From: CAMLIZ01 sp966212505
GTDB lineage: Bacteria > Pseudomonadota > Gammaproteobacteria > Burkholderiales > Burkholderiaceae_C
Reading direction: 5' to 3'
DNA length: 64,000 nt
Assembly: GCA_966212505.1 (NCBI GenBank)
Contig: CBIHRS010000001.1
Location: forward strand, 124,001-188,000
Positions 15,801-23,390 of this stretch are shown here, piece by piece. Each line of letters begins with the position of its first letter. Positions within the stretch are counted from its first letter, which is position 1. The notes below the pieces were generated by a model. It did not search any database, had not been told where the DNA came from, and saw only the letters and a list, made by a program, of their open reading frames with translations. The translations under genes were made by a program, and so were the position numbers.

Positions 15801-15814
15801 AATTACCGGTAATT
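15801..15814. promoter_or_regulatory. 14-bp perfect palindrome in the lipoprotein leader
   Basis: AATTACCGGTAATT is a perfect 14-bp palindrome 28 bp upstream of the lipoprotein ATG, downstream of the likely promoter. Its AT-rich arms stand out from the surrounding DNA. It could be an operator or form a small leader hairpin; I have no evidence to choose. Confidence 0.4.
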
Positions 15815-15906
15815 CTGGGAACCCGCCTCACCACTTTGAGGTTTCGTGCAAAGCTCCCTCTCGAAAAGACAAGGAAAGCTCGAGCATTTCCTTTGCCTAG
15901 CCCGCG

Positions 15907-15912
15907 ATTATA
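15907..15912 (-). promoter_or_regulatory. -10 element (TATAAT) for the lipoprotein gene
   Basis: A consensus TATAAT on the minus strand lies about 135 bp upstream of the lipoprotein ATG, in the gap left by the stop of the 160-residue gene. No good TTGACA match is found at the proper distance, so the -35 is weak. The leader would be about 125 nt and would contain the 14-bp palindrome. Confidence 0.5.
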
Positions 15913-15931
15913 CGTCGACTAAGTAACTTCC

Positions 15932-16414
15932 CTAAAGACCTAGCTGTGTGGAAGCGAACGACGGTGCGGAACGTTGCAAAAGTGCATCAAGTCGGTCGCG
16001 ATAGAAGTGCGCATCACTGGCTTCGCGCGAGATGCGGCCACGCCAGTGGACACGATCGGTCACGATGACGCCAAAAGGTGTCTTGGCGCCGCTGAGCAGC
16101 AGCGTGGGGAGTTCGGTCAGGCCGGCGTCTTCATCGGGCGAGCGCGCCTCGACGACATGGGACCACAGGCGGCGCCACTCGACGAAGCGCGGATGCCGCC
16201 GTCGCACCTCGTCGAAGTCCAATGCGACCAGCGTGAGGCACCGATGCGGCAGCGCCCAGCGCGTGAGCGCGTCGATCAGCCCTGGCTCGTTGAGCGGCCA
16301 GTCGGCGAAGTCAGTGTCGACGAAAGCCATCGACGGCCAGCCTTCCCGCTCGGCCTCCGTCACCGCATCGCGGACGGCCTGCTGGAAATCGGCACGGGTG
16401 TTGATGTCGCTCAC
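15932..16414 (-). CDS. Conserved hypothetical protein coupled to roxA
   Basis: This 160-residue acidic cytoplasmic protein has no motif I can name. It begins at a GTG that overlaps the roxA stop (GTGA), so it is translated with roxA. Notable features are a helical N-terminus, a hydrophobic strand LTLVALDFDEVRRRHPRFVEWR near the middle, and a C-terminal DRVHWRGRISREASDAHFYRDRL segment that is rich in charged and aromatic residues. The strand-helix pattern with an ALDFDEV core resembles a small alpha/beta fold. The tight coupling suggests an accessory of the ribosomal oxygenase or a nearby cellular role, but that is inference. Confidence 0.8.
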   Translation of the reverse strand: MSDINTRADFQQAVRDAVTEAEREGWPSMAFVDTDFADWPLNEPGLIDALTRWALPHRCLTLVALDFDEVRRRHPRFVEWRRLWSHVVEARSPDEDAGLTELPTLLLSGAKTPFGVIVTDRVHWRGRISREASDAHFYRDRLDALLQRSAPSFASTQLGL

Positions 16415-17553
16415 GATCCATCCTCCATCGAGGTATCGGAATGCAGCCAGCCAGCCTCCGCCCAGTCGTCGAGCAGCGTGCGCGCATCGGCGCTGAGCCT
16501 GGACGTCTGCGACGGGGAGAGGCCACGCGCATCGGCGAGCCGGCGCATCAGCGTCGCGTCGCGCCCGCCGGCGCGGAAGGACTCGCCGTTGATGAACACA
16601 TGCCGATCGTCGTACATCATGCGCGTGCGGCGGTCGAGACGCACGCCGGCGCCCTCGGCAATCGGAGCGCCTGCCTCGAACCACACCCGCGGCTTGGGCT
16701 CGGTGAGCGATTCCCCGAGAGCACAGGCCAATGTGTCGCGGTCCTTCAGCGCCAGGGCCACCGCGCGCTCGGCGAACTGCTGCAGGCCCTGCGGCACGCG
16801 GCCCGGTTCGGCCGTGGCCGGCTGGCTTGGATCACGGTACAGCGGGTCATCGCATTCCACATCCTGGCCGTCGACCACATGCTGCAGCACGTCGCGTGCA
16901 AGCCCGCGCTGCGCCGGCACGCGAAAGCCCACCGAGCAGGTCATGCAGTCGTAGCCCTCGGCGATGCCGTCGTGACCCCACAGCGGCGGCAGGTAGAGCA
17001 TGTCGCCCGGCTCGAGCACCCACTCCTGCTCGGGCTCGAAATGCGCCAGCAGCTTCAGCGGCACGCCTTCCACCCATTGCGGCTGCGGCACCGGCCCGAT
17101 GCGCCAGCGGCGCCGGCCCTGCACCTGCAGCAGGAACACATCGTATGAATCGAGGTGCGGACCGACACCGCCGCCATCGGTGGCATACGAGATCATCAGG
17201 TCGTCGAGCCGTGCCTCGGGCACGAAGCGAAAGCGCGACAGCATGTCGTGCGCAGCCGGCACATGCAGGTCCAGCCCCTGCACCAGCAGCGTCCATCCCG
17301 GCGTCTTCAACGGCGGCAGCGCGCGGCGCTGCAGCGGGCCGTGCCGCAGGCGCCAGCCCTGGCCCTGCTGCCGGATCAGGCGGGACTCGACATCGTCTTG
17401 TCCGGCCAGGTCGAACAGCGCGCTGCGCTCGATCGGTGGCATGACGCCAGGCCAGGCCTGACGGACGAGCAAGGGCTTCTTCTGCCAGTGGCGACGCATG
17501 AATGCCTGGGGCGACAGACCGCCCAGCAGCGGCGTAGCTTGATCGATTTCCAT
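16411..17553 (-). CDS. roxA: JmjC/cupin-4 ribosomal protein oxygenase (RoxA/YcfD type)
   Basis: This 380-residue 2-oxoglutarate/Fe(II) oxygenase resembles E. coli YcfD (RoxA), which hydroxylates an arginine of ribosomal protein uL16. The iron ligands are H133 and D135 in GPHLDSYD and H194 in LWGHDG, one to two turns from the YcfD positions (H125, D127, H187). The N-terminal FMRRHWQKKPLLVRQ matches the family signature. A C-terminal winged-helix region (about 300-380) completes the usual layout. The ATG at 17553 was preferred over the longer frame because it aligns with the family start. It is divergent from slyD with only 31 bp between start codons. Confidence 0.9.
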   Translation of the reverse strand: MEIDQATPLLGGLSPQAFMRRHWQKKPLLVRQAWPGVMPPIERSALFDLAGQDDVESRLIRQQGQGWRLRHGPLQRRALPPLKTPGWTLLVQGLDLHVPAAHDMLSRFRFVPEARLDDLMISYATDGGGVGPHLDSYDVFLLQVQGRRRWRIGPVPQPQWVEGVPLKLLAHFEPEQEWVLEPGDMLYLPPLWGHDGIAEGYDCMTCSVGFRVPAQRGLARDVLQHVVDGQDVECDDPLYRDPSQPATAEPGRVPQGLQQFAERAVALALKDRDTLACALGESLTEPKPRVWFEAGAPIAEGAGVRLDRRTRMMYDDRHVFINGESFRAGGRDATLMRRLADARGLSPSQTSRLSADARTLLDDWAEAGWLHSDTSMEDGS

Positions 17554-17584
17554 GCCGCGATTGTCTGTGCGATCATGAATCGAT

Positions 17585-18106
17585 ATGTTGATCCAAGCAC
17601 CCTGTGTCGTCAGCCTCACCTGGCATCTCTCCGATGCCCAAGGCCAGGCGATCGACGAATTGAAGGAGCCGGTGGAGTTCTTCTACGGCGGCGACGACCT
17701 GCTGCCCAAGGTCGAGGAAGCCCTCGCGGGCCAGGAGGCCGGCTTCGAAGCCCACCTGCACCTCGAGCCGGAGCACGCCTTCGGCGACTACGACCCCGAT
17801 CTCGTCTGCTATGAGGCGCGCGCGATCTTCCCCGAGGAGGTCGAGCCCGGCATGCAGTTCGAAGGCCTGCCCGAAGGCAGCGCCACACCCGACATGCCCG
17901 AGGACGCGATCTACACCGTGACCGAGGTCTACGACTCCCACGTGGTGCTCGACGGCAACCATCCGCTGGCCGGCATTGCGCTGCGGCTGCAGCTGAAGGT
18001 GCGCGATGTGCGCGAGGCCAGCGACGAGGAGATCGAGGCGGGCAGCGTCGGTGAAGGCGGCATCAGCGTGCTGGGCGCGATGCCGCCCGACGCCAACCTG
18101 CACTGA
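17585..18106 (+). CDS. slyD: FKBP-type peptidyl-prolyl isomerase, SlyD-like
   Basis: This 173-residue SlyD-type FKBP catalyses prolyl isomerisation and acts as a chaperone. The N-terminal VVSLTWHLSDAQGQAIDE and the flap region with EHAFGDYDPDLV follow the SlyD pattern (an IF domain inserted in the FKBP fold, about 70-130). The His/Cys-rich metal-binding tail of E. coli SlyD is lacking: the C-terminus ends in an acidic, Gly-rich tail. A nickel-delivery role is therefore unlikely. The start is close to the divergent roxA start, so promoters must overlap or lie inside the neighbouring gene. It converges on dut with 15 bp between stops. Confidence 0.88.
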   Translation: MLIQAPCVVSLTWHLSDAQGQAIDELKEPVEFFYGGDDLLPKVEEALAGQEAGFEAHLHLEPEHAFGDYDPDLVCYEARAIFPEEVEPGMQFEGLPEGSATPDMPEDAIYTVTEVYDSHVVLDGNHPLAGIALRLQLKVRDVREASDEEIEAGSVGEGGISVLGAMPPDANLH

Positions 18107-18121
18107 GCCACACAGCCGGCA

Positions 18122-18571
18122 TCAGTGTTTGCCGGTGGAGCCGAAGCCGCCTTCGCCGCGGTGCGAGGCTTCGAAATCGTCGACGCGGCGGAACGCCGTC
18201 TGCACCACCGGCACGATCACCAGCTGCGCGATGCGCTCCATCGGCTGCACCGTGAAGCTGGCGGCGCCGCGGTTCCAGCAGCTCACCATCAGCGGCCCCT
18301 GGTAGTCGGAGTCGATCAGCCCGACCAGATTGCCGAGCACGATGCCGTGCTTGTGGCCCAGGCCCGAGCGCGGCAGGATCATCGCGGCCAAGCCGGGATC
18401 GCCGATGTGGATCGCGAGCCCGGTCGGAATCAGCTGGGCCTGCCCGGGCTCCAGCACCAGCGGCGCCTCCAGGCAGGCGCGCAGGTCGAGGCCGGCGCTT
18501 CCGGGCGTGGCATAGGTGGGCAGCTGCTCGGCCATGCGCGGGTCGAGCACTTTCACGTCGATCGTGGTCAT
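18122..18571 (-). CDS. dut: Deoxyuridine 5'-triphosphate nucleotidohydrolase
   Basis: This 149-residue trimeric dUTPase hydrolyses dUTP to dUMP and pyrophosphate, keeping uracil out of DNA and feeding thymidylate synthesis. The five family motifs are visible: GSAGLDLRA, PRSGLG, GLIDSDYQG (catalytic Asp), the RIAQL segment and the C-terminal GEGGFGSTG arm that closes over the active site. The ATG overlaps the coaBC stop by 4 bp, the classic coaBC-dut arrangement. Start and length are canonical. Confidence 0.97.
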   Translation of the reverse strand: MTTIDVKVLDPRMAEQLPTYATPGSAGLDLRACLEAPLVLEPGQAQLIPTGLAIHIGDPGLAAMILPRSGLGHKHGIVLGNLVGLIDSDYQGPLMVSCWNRGAASFTVQPMERIAQLVIVPVVQTAFRRVDDFEASHRGEGGFGSTGKH

Positions 18572-19791
18572 CGGGTGGTCAATCGTTTCGAGATCTCGCG
18601 CACGAGCTCGCGCGCGAGGGTGAGCTTGTCGGCCGTCGGCAGCTCGCGCTGGCCCTGGGCATCGACGAGCAGCAGCGCATTGTCGTCGCGGCCGAAGGTG
18701 GCCGGGCCGAGGTTGCCGACGATCAGCGGCACGTTCTTGCGCTCGAGCTTCTCGCGCGCGTGCTTCAGCAGGTCGTGGCTCTCGGCGGCAAAGCCCACGC
18801 AATAAGGCCGGTCGGGCAGGCGCGCCACGGCCGCCAGGATGTCGGGGTTCTCGGTCAGCTCGAAGGTGGGCGCCACCTTGCTCCCGTTCTTCTTGATCTT
18901 CTGGTCCGACAATGTCGCGGGCCGCCAGTCGGCCACCGCGGCAGTGGCCACGAATACGTCGTGCGCCGCCGCCTGCGGCAGCACTGCGTCGTGCATCTGC
19001 TGGGCGCTGCGCACATCGATGCGCCTCACGCCGGCCGGCGTCGGCAGGTGCACCGGCCCGGCCACCAGCGTGACCTCGGCACCGGCCTCGGCCGCGGCGC
19101 GCGCGATCGCGAAACCCATCTTGCCGCTGGAGAGGTTGGTGATGCCGCGCACCGGGTCGATGGCCTCGAAGGTGGGCCCGGCCGTGACCAGCATGCGCCG
19201 GCCGGCCAGCACCTTGGGCTGGAAGAACGCGATCACCGCATCGCGCAGCTCCTCGGGCTCGAGCATTCGGCCATCGCCGATCTCGCCGCAGGCCTGGTCG
19301 CCGGCGGCCGGCCCGAGCACCGCGGCGCCATCGGCGCGGACCTGCGCCACGTTGCGCTGCGTGGCCGGATGGGCCCACATCTCGCGGTTCATCGCCGGGG
19401 CCAGCAGCAACGGGCAACGCTCGATCGGCCGCGCCAGGCACAGCAGGCTCAGGATCTCGTCGGCCCGGCCCTGGGCCAGCTTGGCGATGAAATCGGCGCT
19501 TGCCGGCGCGACGATCACCGCATCGGCCTCTCGCGTGAGGTTGATGTGCGCCATGTTGTTGGGCGCCCGGGCATCCCACTGGTCGAGCACGACAGGGTGG
19601 TTCGACAGCGCCTGCATCGTCACCGGCGTGATGAACTGCGCCGCCGATTCGGTCATCACCACCTGCACGTCGGCGCCGGCCTTGACCAGCTCGCGCAGCA
19701 GCTCGGCCGACTTGTAGCAGGCGATGCCACCGCTCAGGCCCAGCACCAGACGCTTGCCGGACAGGTCGCCGGCGGAGAGGGTTTCAGACAT
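18568..19791 (-). CDS. coaBC: Bifunctional phosphopantothenoylcysteine decarboxylase / phosphopantothenate-cysteine ligase
   Basis: This 407-residue CoaBC performs two steps of coenzyme A synthesis: CTP-dependent ligation of cysteine to phosphopantothenate and FMN-dependent decarboxylation. The N-terminal CoaC flavoprotein domain (about 10-185) starts LVLGLSGGIACYKSAEL and contains the APASADFIAKLA and LAPAMNREMW active-site segments. The C-terminal CoaB domain (about 195-407) has ITNLSSGKMG and ATAAVADWRP with the KIKKNGSK loop. The ATG at 19791 was preferred over the upstream extension. dut overlaps its stop, so the pair forms one transcript; the MCP gene is divergent. Confidence 0.95.
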   Translation of the reverse strand: MSETLSAGDLSGKRLVLGLSGGIACYKSAELLRELVKAGADVQVVMTESAAQFITPVTMQALSNHPVVLDQWDARAPNNMAHINLTREADAVIVAPASADFIAKLAQGRADEILSLLCLARPIERCPLLLAPAMNREMWAHPATQRNVAQVRADGAAVLGPAAGDQACGEIGDGRMLEPEELRDAVIAFFQPKVLAGRRMLVTAGPTFEAIDPVRGITNLSSGKMGFAIARAAAEAGAEVTLVAGPVHLPTPAGVRRIDVRSAQQMHDAVLPQAAAHDVFVATAAVADWRPATLSDQKIKKNGSKVAPTFELTENPDILAAVARLPDRPYCVGFAAESHDLLKHAREKLERKNVPLIVGNLGPATFGRDDNALLLVDAQGQRELPTADKLTLARELVREISKRLTTR

Positions 19792-19911
19792 GCCGCGCAC
19801 TGTAGCGTAGGGCGTCCGGGCGCTGATCGCACAGCGCACAAAGCGTTCTGACCGGGCTCAAGTTCTCAGGGTTAATACCGACAAGAGCGGGAAGACCCAC
19901 CAGGAACGCCC

Positions 19912-21480
19912 ATGACCCCTGTTCACCATCTCTCCCTCGGCCGACGCATCGGGCTGGCCTTCGCCGCGGTGCTGGCGCTGCTGGCGTGCATCACCGGCGT
20001 GGCATTGCGCCAGATGGCGGTGAGCGGTGAACAGCTGCAGAACATCGTCGAGGTGCACAACCGTCAGATCGCGCTGGCCAGCCGGGTGATCGACCAGATC
20101 AAGGAAATGGCGATCACGGTGCGCAACGCGTCGCTGCTCACCGACATCCAGGAGATCGATGCGCAGCTCAAGCAGCTCGCCACGAAGATCAAGGACTACG
20201 AAGCCACCGAGGCCCAGCTCGCGCAGGCGCTGCAAGCCCCCGGCACCACGGCGCGCGAGAAGGAACTGCTGCAGCAGATCCAGGCCGCCCGCGCCAAGAC
20301 CCTGCCGCTGATCAACCAGGCCGGCAAGCTCGGCGGCGATGGCGCCAACGTGGAAGCCACGCTGCTGCTGATGCGCCAGGTGCGCCCGGCCGAGCAGCAG
20401 TGGCGCGACGTGGCCGCCGCACTGGTCGAGACCGAGACCCAGCTCAATGCCGATGCCTATGCCGCCGCGCGCAGCGGCGAGATCCGGGCGCGCTGGACGC
20501 TGCTGATCGCCGGCACCGTGGCGCTGGTGGTGGGCGCCCTGCTCGCCTGGCGGCTGACGCGCGGCGTGCTGCAACCGGTGGCCCAGGCGATCGCGGTGAC
20601 CGAACGCATCGCCGAGGGCGATCTGTCGTCGCCGGTGCAGGTGCAGCGCCACGACGAGCTCGGCCGCCTGCTCGGCGCGGTGGCCGGCATGCAGCAGCGG
20701 CTGCAGACGCTGGTGGGCGACATCCGGCATTCGGTCGACTCGATCTCGGTGGCCTCCGGCGAGATCGCCAGCGGCAACCAGGACCTGAGCCGCCGCACCG
20801 AACAGCAGGCCGCCAGCCTGCAGAAGACGGCCGCCTCGATGGACGAGCTGTCGAGCACGGTGGGCAACAATGCCGAAGCCGCGATGAAGGCCGACCAGCT
20901 CGCCAACTCCGCCTCTCAGATTGCCGCACGCGGTGGCGAGGTGGTGCAGCAGGTGGTCAGCACGATGGACGAGATCAACACCAGCTCGAAGAAGATCGCC
21001 GACATCATCGGCGTGATCGACGGCATCGCGTTCCAGACCAACATCCTGGCGTTGAACGCCGCGGTGGAAGCCGCCCGTGCCGGCGAGCAGGGCCGCGGCT
21101 TCGCCGTGGTGGCCGGCGAAGTGCGCAGCCTGGCCCAGCGCTCGGCTGAAGCGGCCAAGGAAATCAAGGCGCTGATCGGCGCGTCGACCGACCGCGTGGA
21201 AGCGGGTGCCAAGCTGGTGCAGGAGGCCGGCAGCACGATGGAGGAGATCGTCGCCTCGGTGCGGCGGGTGACCGACATCATGTCGGAGATCACCGTCTCG
21301 AGCCGCGAGCAGAGCACCGGCATCGGCCAGGTCAGCGGCGAGGTGAGCCAGCTCGACCAGATGACGCAGCAGAACGCGGCGCTGGTCGAGCAATCGACCG
21401 CCGCCACCGAAAGCTTGCGCGAGCAGGCCGGGCGGCTGTCCGATGCGGTGCGGGTGTTCAAGCTGGAGACGCAGGTCTGA
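19912..21480 (+). CDS. Methyl-accepting chemotaxis protein
   Basis: This 522-residue transmembrane chemoreceptor has a first membrane helix at about 13-32, a periplasmic four-helix-bundle-like ligand domain (about 33-193), a second helix at about 195-216, HAMP (about 217-270) and the cytoplasmic signalling hairpin. The highly conserved tip contains EQGRGFAVVAGEVRSLAQRS. It would relay ligand occupancy to CheW/CheA and be tuned by CheR/CheB methylation. No C-terminal NWETF-type pentapeptide is present (the end is FKLETQV), so adaptation may depend on other receptors. The ligand is unknown; no che genes are adjacent. Confidence 0.94.
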   Translation: MTPVHHLSLGRRIGLAFAAVLALLACITGVALRQMAVSGEQLQNIVEVHNRQIALASRVIDQIKEMAITVRNASLLTDIQEIDAQLKQLATKIKDYEATEAQLAQALQAPGTTAREKELLQQIQAARAKTLPLINQAGKLGGDGANVEATLLLMRQVRPAEQQWRDVAAALVETETQLNADAYAAARSGEIRARWTLLIAGTVALVVGALLAWRLTRGVLQPVAQAIAVTERIAEGDLSSPVQVQRHDELGRLLGAVAGMQQRLQTLVGDIRHSVDSISVASGEIASGNQDLSRRTEQQAASLQKTAASMDELSSTVGNNAEAAMKADQLANSASQIAARGGEVVQQVVSTMDEINTSSKKIADIIGVIDGIAFQTNILALNAAVEAARAGEQGRGFAVVAGEVRSLAQRSAEAAKEIKALIGASTDRVEAGAKLVQEAGSTMEEIVASVRRVTDIMSEITVSSREQSTGIGQVSGEVSQLDQMTQQNAALVEQSTAATESLREQAGRLSDAVRVFKLETQV

Positions 21481-21556
21481 TCCGGCTCAAACCATCGTCT
21501 TATACAGATTTCTTAGATTCTTAAAGGGCACTCCGTTTGACGGAGAATATGGGTTC

Positions 21557-21572
21557 GGCGCCGAAAGGCGCC
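21557..21572 (+). other. GGCGCC-GAAA-GGCGCC hairpin upstream of fpr
   Basis: A 6-bp GGCGCC stem closed by a GAAA tetraloop lies about 35 bp before the fpr ATG, after an AT-rich stretch (about 21496-21530) that probably carries the promoter. It could be the end of the chemoreceptor transcript or a 5'-leader structure. It is followed by TTGCCTTT, not a full T-run. Confidence 0.4.
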
Positions 21573-21605
21573 TTGCCTTTGATTCAACCGCCCTCCTGCA
21601 CTGCC

Positions 21606-22382
21606 ATGTCCAACCTCGGCACCGAACGCGTCCTGCATGTCCACCACTGGAACGACACGCTGTTTTCGTTCCGCACCACGCGCGATCCGGCGCTGCGCTT
21701 CCGCAACGGCCACTTCGTGATGATCGGCCTGCAGGTCGAGGGCAAGCCGCTGCTGCGCGCCTACAGCGTGGCCAGCGCCAACCATGAAGAGCACCTCGAG
21801 TTCCTGAGCATCAAGGTGCCCAACGGCCCGCTCACCTCGCGCCTGCAGCACCTGAAGGAAGGCGACGAGATCATCGTCGGCCGCAAGCCCGTGGGCACGC
21901 TGGTGATCGACGACCTGCGCCCCGCCAAGAACCTCTACCTGCTGGCCACCGGTACCGGCTTGGCGCCCTTCATGAGCATCATCAAGGACCCGGATGTGTA
22001 CGAGCGCTTCGAGAAGGTGGTGCTGGTGCACGGCGTGCGCACGGTCAGCGAACTGGCCTACTCCGACGTGATCCAGAAGGAGCTGCCGGAGCACGAGTTC
22101 CTCGGCGAGATGCTGCGCGACAAGCTGATCTACTACCCCACGGTCACGCGCGAGCCCTTCCGCAACCGCGGCCGCCTGACCGAGCTGCTCGACAGCGGCA
22201 AGCTCACCTCCGACATCGGCCTGCCGGCGCTCAACCCCGAGACCGACCGCGCGATGCTGTGCGGCAGCCCGGCGATGCTGGAAGACACCTGCAAGCTGCT
22301 GGATTCACGCGGCTTCAAGGTCAGCCCGCGCCAGGGCGAGCAAGGCGACTACGTGATCGAACGCGCCTTCGTCGAGAAGTAA
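21606..22382 (+). CDS. fpr: Ferredoxin--NADP(+) reductase
   Basis: This 258-residue flavoprotein transfers electrons between NADPH and ferredoxin or flavodoxin, supplying reductant for Fe-S assembly, oxidative-stress defence and biosynthesis. The FAD-binding beta-barrel carries RAYSVAS, and the NADP-binding domain carries LLATGTGLAPFMSII and LVHGVR, with MLCGSPAML near the C-terminus. The C-terminus ends FVEK after an aromatic residue, as in the bacterial subclass II enzymes. The ATG at 21606 matches the family N-terminus (MSNLGTERV); upstream in-frame codons include the hairpin region and are unlikely. It converges on a signal peptidase gene. Confidence 0.95.
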   Translation: MSNLGTERVLHVHHWNDTLFSFRTTRDPALRFRNGHFVMIGLQVEGKPLLRAYSVASANHEEHLEFLSIKVPNGPLTSRLQHLKEGDEIIVGRKPVGTLVIDDLRPAKNLYLLATGTGLAPFMSIIKDPDVYERFEKVVLVHGVRTVSELAYSDVIQKELPEHEFLGEMLRDKLIYYPTVTREPFRNRGRLTELLDSGKLTSDIGLPALNPETDRAMLCGSPAMLEDTCKLLDSRGFKVSPRQGEQGDYVIERAFVEK

Positions 22383-22423
22383 TTGAACCCCCGGCCGTCT
22401 GGCGGCCGCCCCCCGAGGGGGCT

Positions 22424-22456
22424 CGCTTCGCGGCCGGGCAACCCGTCCGCGAAGCG
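22424..22456. repeat. GC-rich inverted repeat between fpr and lepB
   Basis: CGCTTCGCGG and CCGCGAAGCG form a perfect 10-bp stem with a 13-nt loop in the 139-bp convergent gap. It follows a GCCCCCCGAGGGGGC block. A similar GCCCCCCGAG block with hairpins occurs after the permease gene near 39809-39860, so this may be a dispersed Burkholderiales intergenic element with terminator-like function. No gene is visible in the gap. Confidence 0.55.
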
Positions 22457-22521
22457 CTCGTCTTTCAACGCTGCCCCTGGCCACTGCGTGGCCTGTCCCA
22501 GAGGGACGCTGGCGCGTTGGC

Positions 22522-23319
22522 CTAGAGCGGCAGGTTGAAGCGCGACGGCTCGCTGAAGTTCACCAGCACCCGATCGGCCCGGCCGTAGACCTCTTTCATC
22601 GGCAGGAAGCCGAAGACCCGCGAGTCTGACGAGTTGTCGCGGTTGTCGCCCAGCACGAGCAGATGGCCAGCGGGCACCTTGCAGTGCCAGGCGTCCGGTG
22701 CATCCTGCGCGCAATCGGGCGAGCCGATCGACATCGGCATGCGGCCGGCGATCACCGGGTTGAGCTTGATCTCATGCTCGCGGCCGCTGCTGCGTTCGCG
22801 CAGCAGGAACTGGCCCTGGTCCTCTGGCCGTTCGCCGGCGCCGACCATCTCCGCCGACATCGGCTCGCCGTTCACCGCCACCACGTCGTGCACGAAGCGG
22901 ACCTCGTCGCCCGGCAGCGCGATCACGCGCTTGACCCAGAACTCCGACGCATCGCGCCACGAGCGGAACACGACGACATCGCCGCGCTGGGGCTGCCCTA
23001 TCGGAATCGCGGTGTTGGTGAACGGCAGCCGCGGCCCGTAGGCCAGGTGGTTGACCAGCAGCCTGTCGCCGACGCGGACGGTGGGCTCCATCGAGCCGGT
23101 GGGCACGACCATCCAGTCGGCCAGCGCCACACGGCAGCCGGTGACCAGCAGCAGCACCCCAAGGAATTCGGCGCCCCAGGCCACCCACCAGGGCTTGCCG
23201 GCTTGCGGGTTGCGTCGCCGGCGCAGGCGCCAGGCCAGCGCGAGCAACGCGGCCAGGGAGGTCAGCAGCACCAGGGCTTCGTTGAGGGCAAAACCGATAC
23301 GCATGTCGAGCGGAACCAT
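22522..23319 (-). CDS. lepB: Signal peptidase I
   Basis: This 265-residue inner-membrane serine protease (S26) would remove signal peptides from exported proteins. Two membrane helices (about 11-30 and 47-67) precede the catalytic domain. The nucleophile is S76 in PTGSMEPT, the general base is K130 in WVKRVIALPGD, and the conserved box GHLLVLGDNRDNSSDSR is intact. Numbering uses the ATG at 23319; an ATG at 23304 is possible and the longer GTG-initiated frame is unlikely. lepA and rnc, the usual neighbours of the main lepB, are absent, so this may be a second or specialised peptidase. Confidence 0.88.
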   Translation of the reverse strand: MVPLDMRIGFALNEALVLLTSLAALLALAWRLRRRRNPQAGKPWWVAWGAEFLGVLLLVTGCRVALADWMVVPTGSMEPTVRVGDRLLVNHLAYGPRLPFTNTAIPIGQPQRGDVVVFRSWRDASEFWVKRVIALPGDEVRFVHDVVAVNGEPMSAEMVGAGERPEDQGQFLLRERSSGREHEIKLNPVIAGRMPMSIGSPDCAQDAPDAWHCKVPAGHLLVLGDNRDNSSDSRVFGFLPMKEVYGRADRVLVNFSEPSRFNLPL

Positions 23320-23390
23320 GAGCTGGGGATGCCAGCCAGTGTGCCGCCGCGGCAGCGCCGTCGACGGCACGCGGCCGGCAGCTCATGCGC

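Noticed and set aside
21537..21605. An N-terminal extension of Fpr from the TTG at 21537
   Set aside because: The extension translates the hairpin and leader; the family begins at the ATG at 21606.
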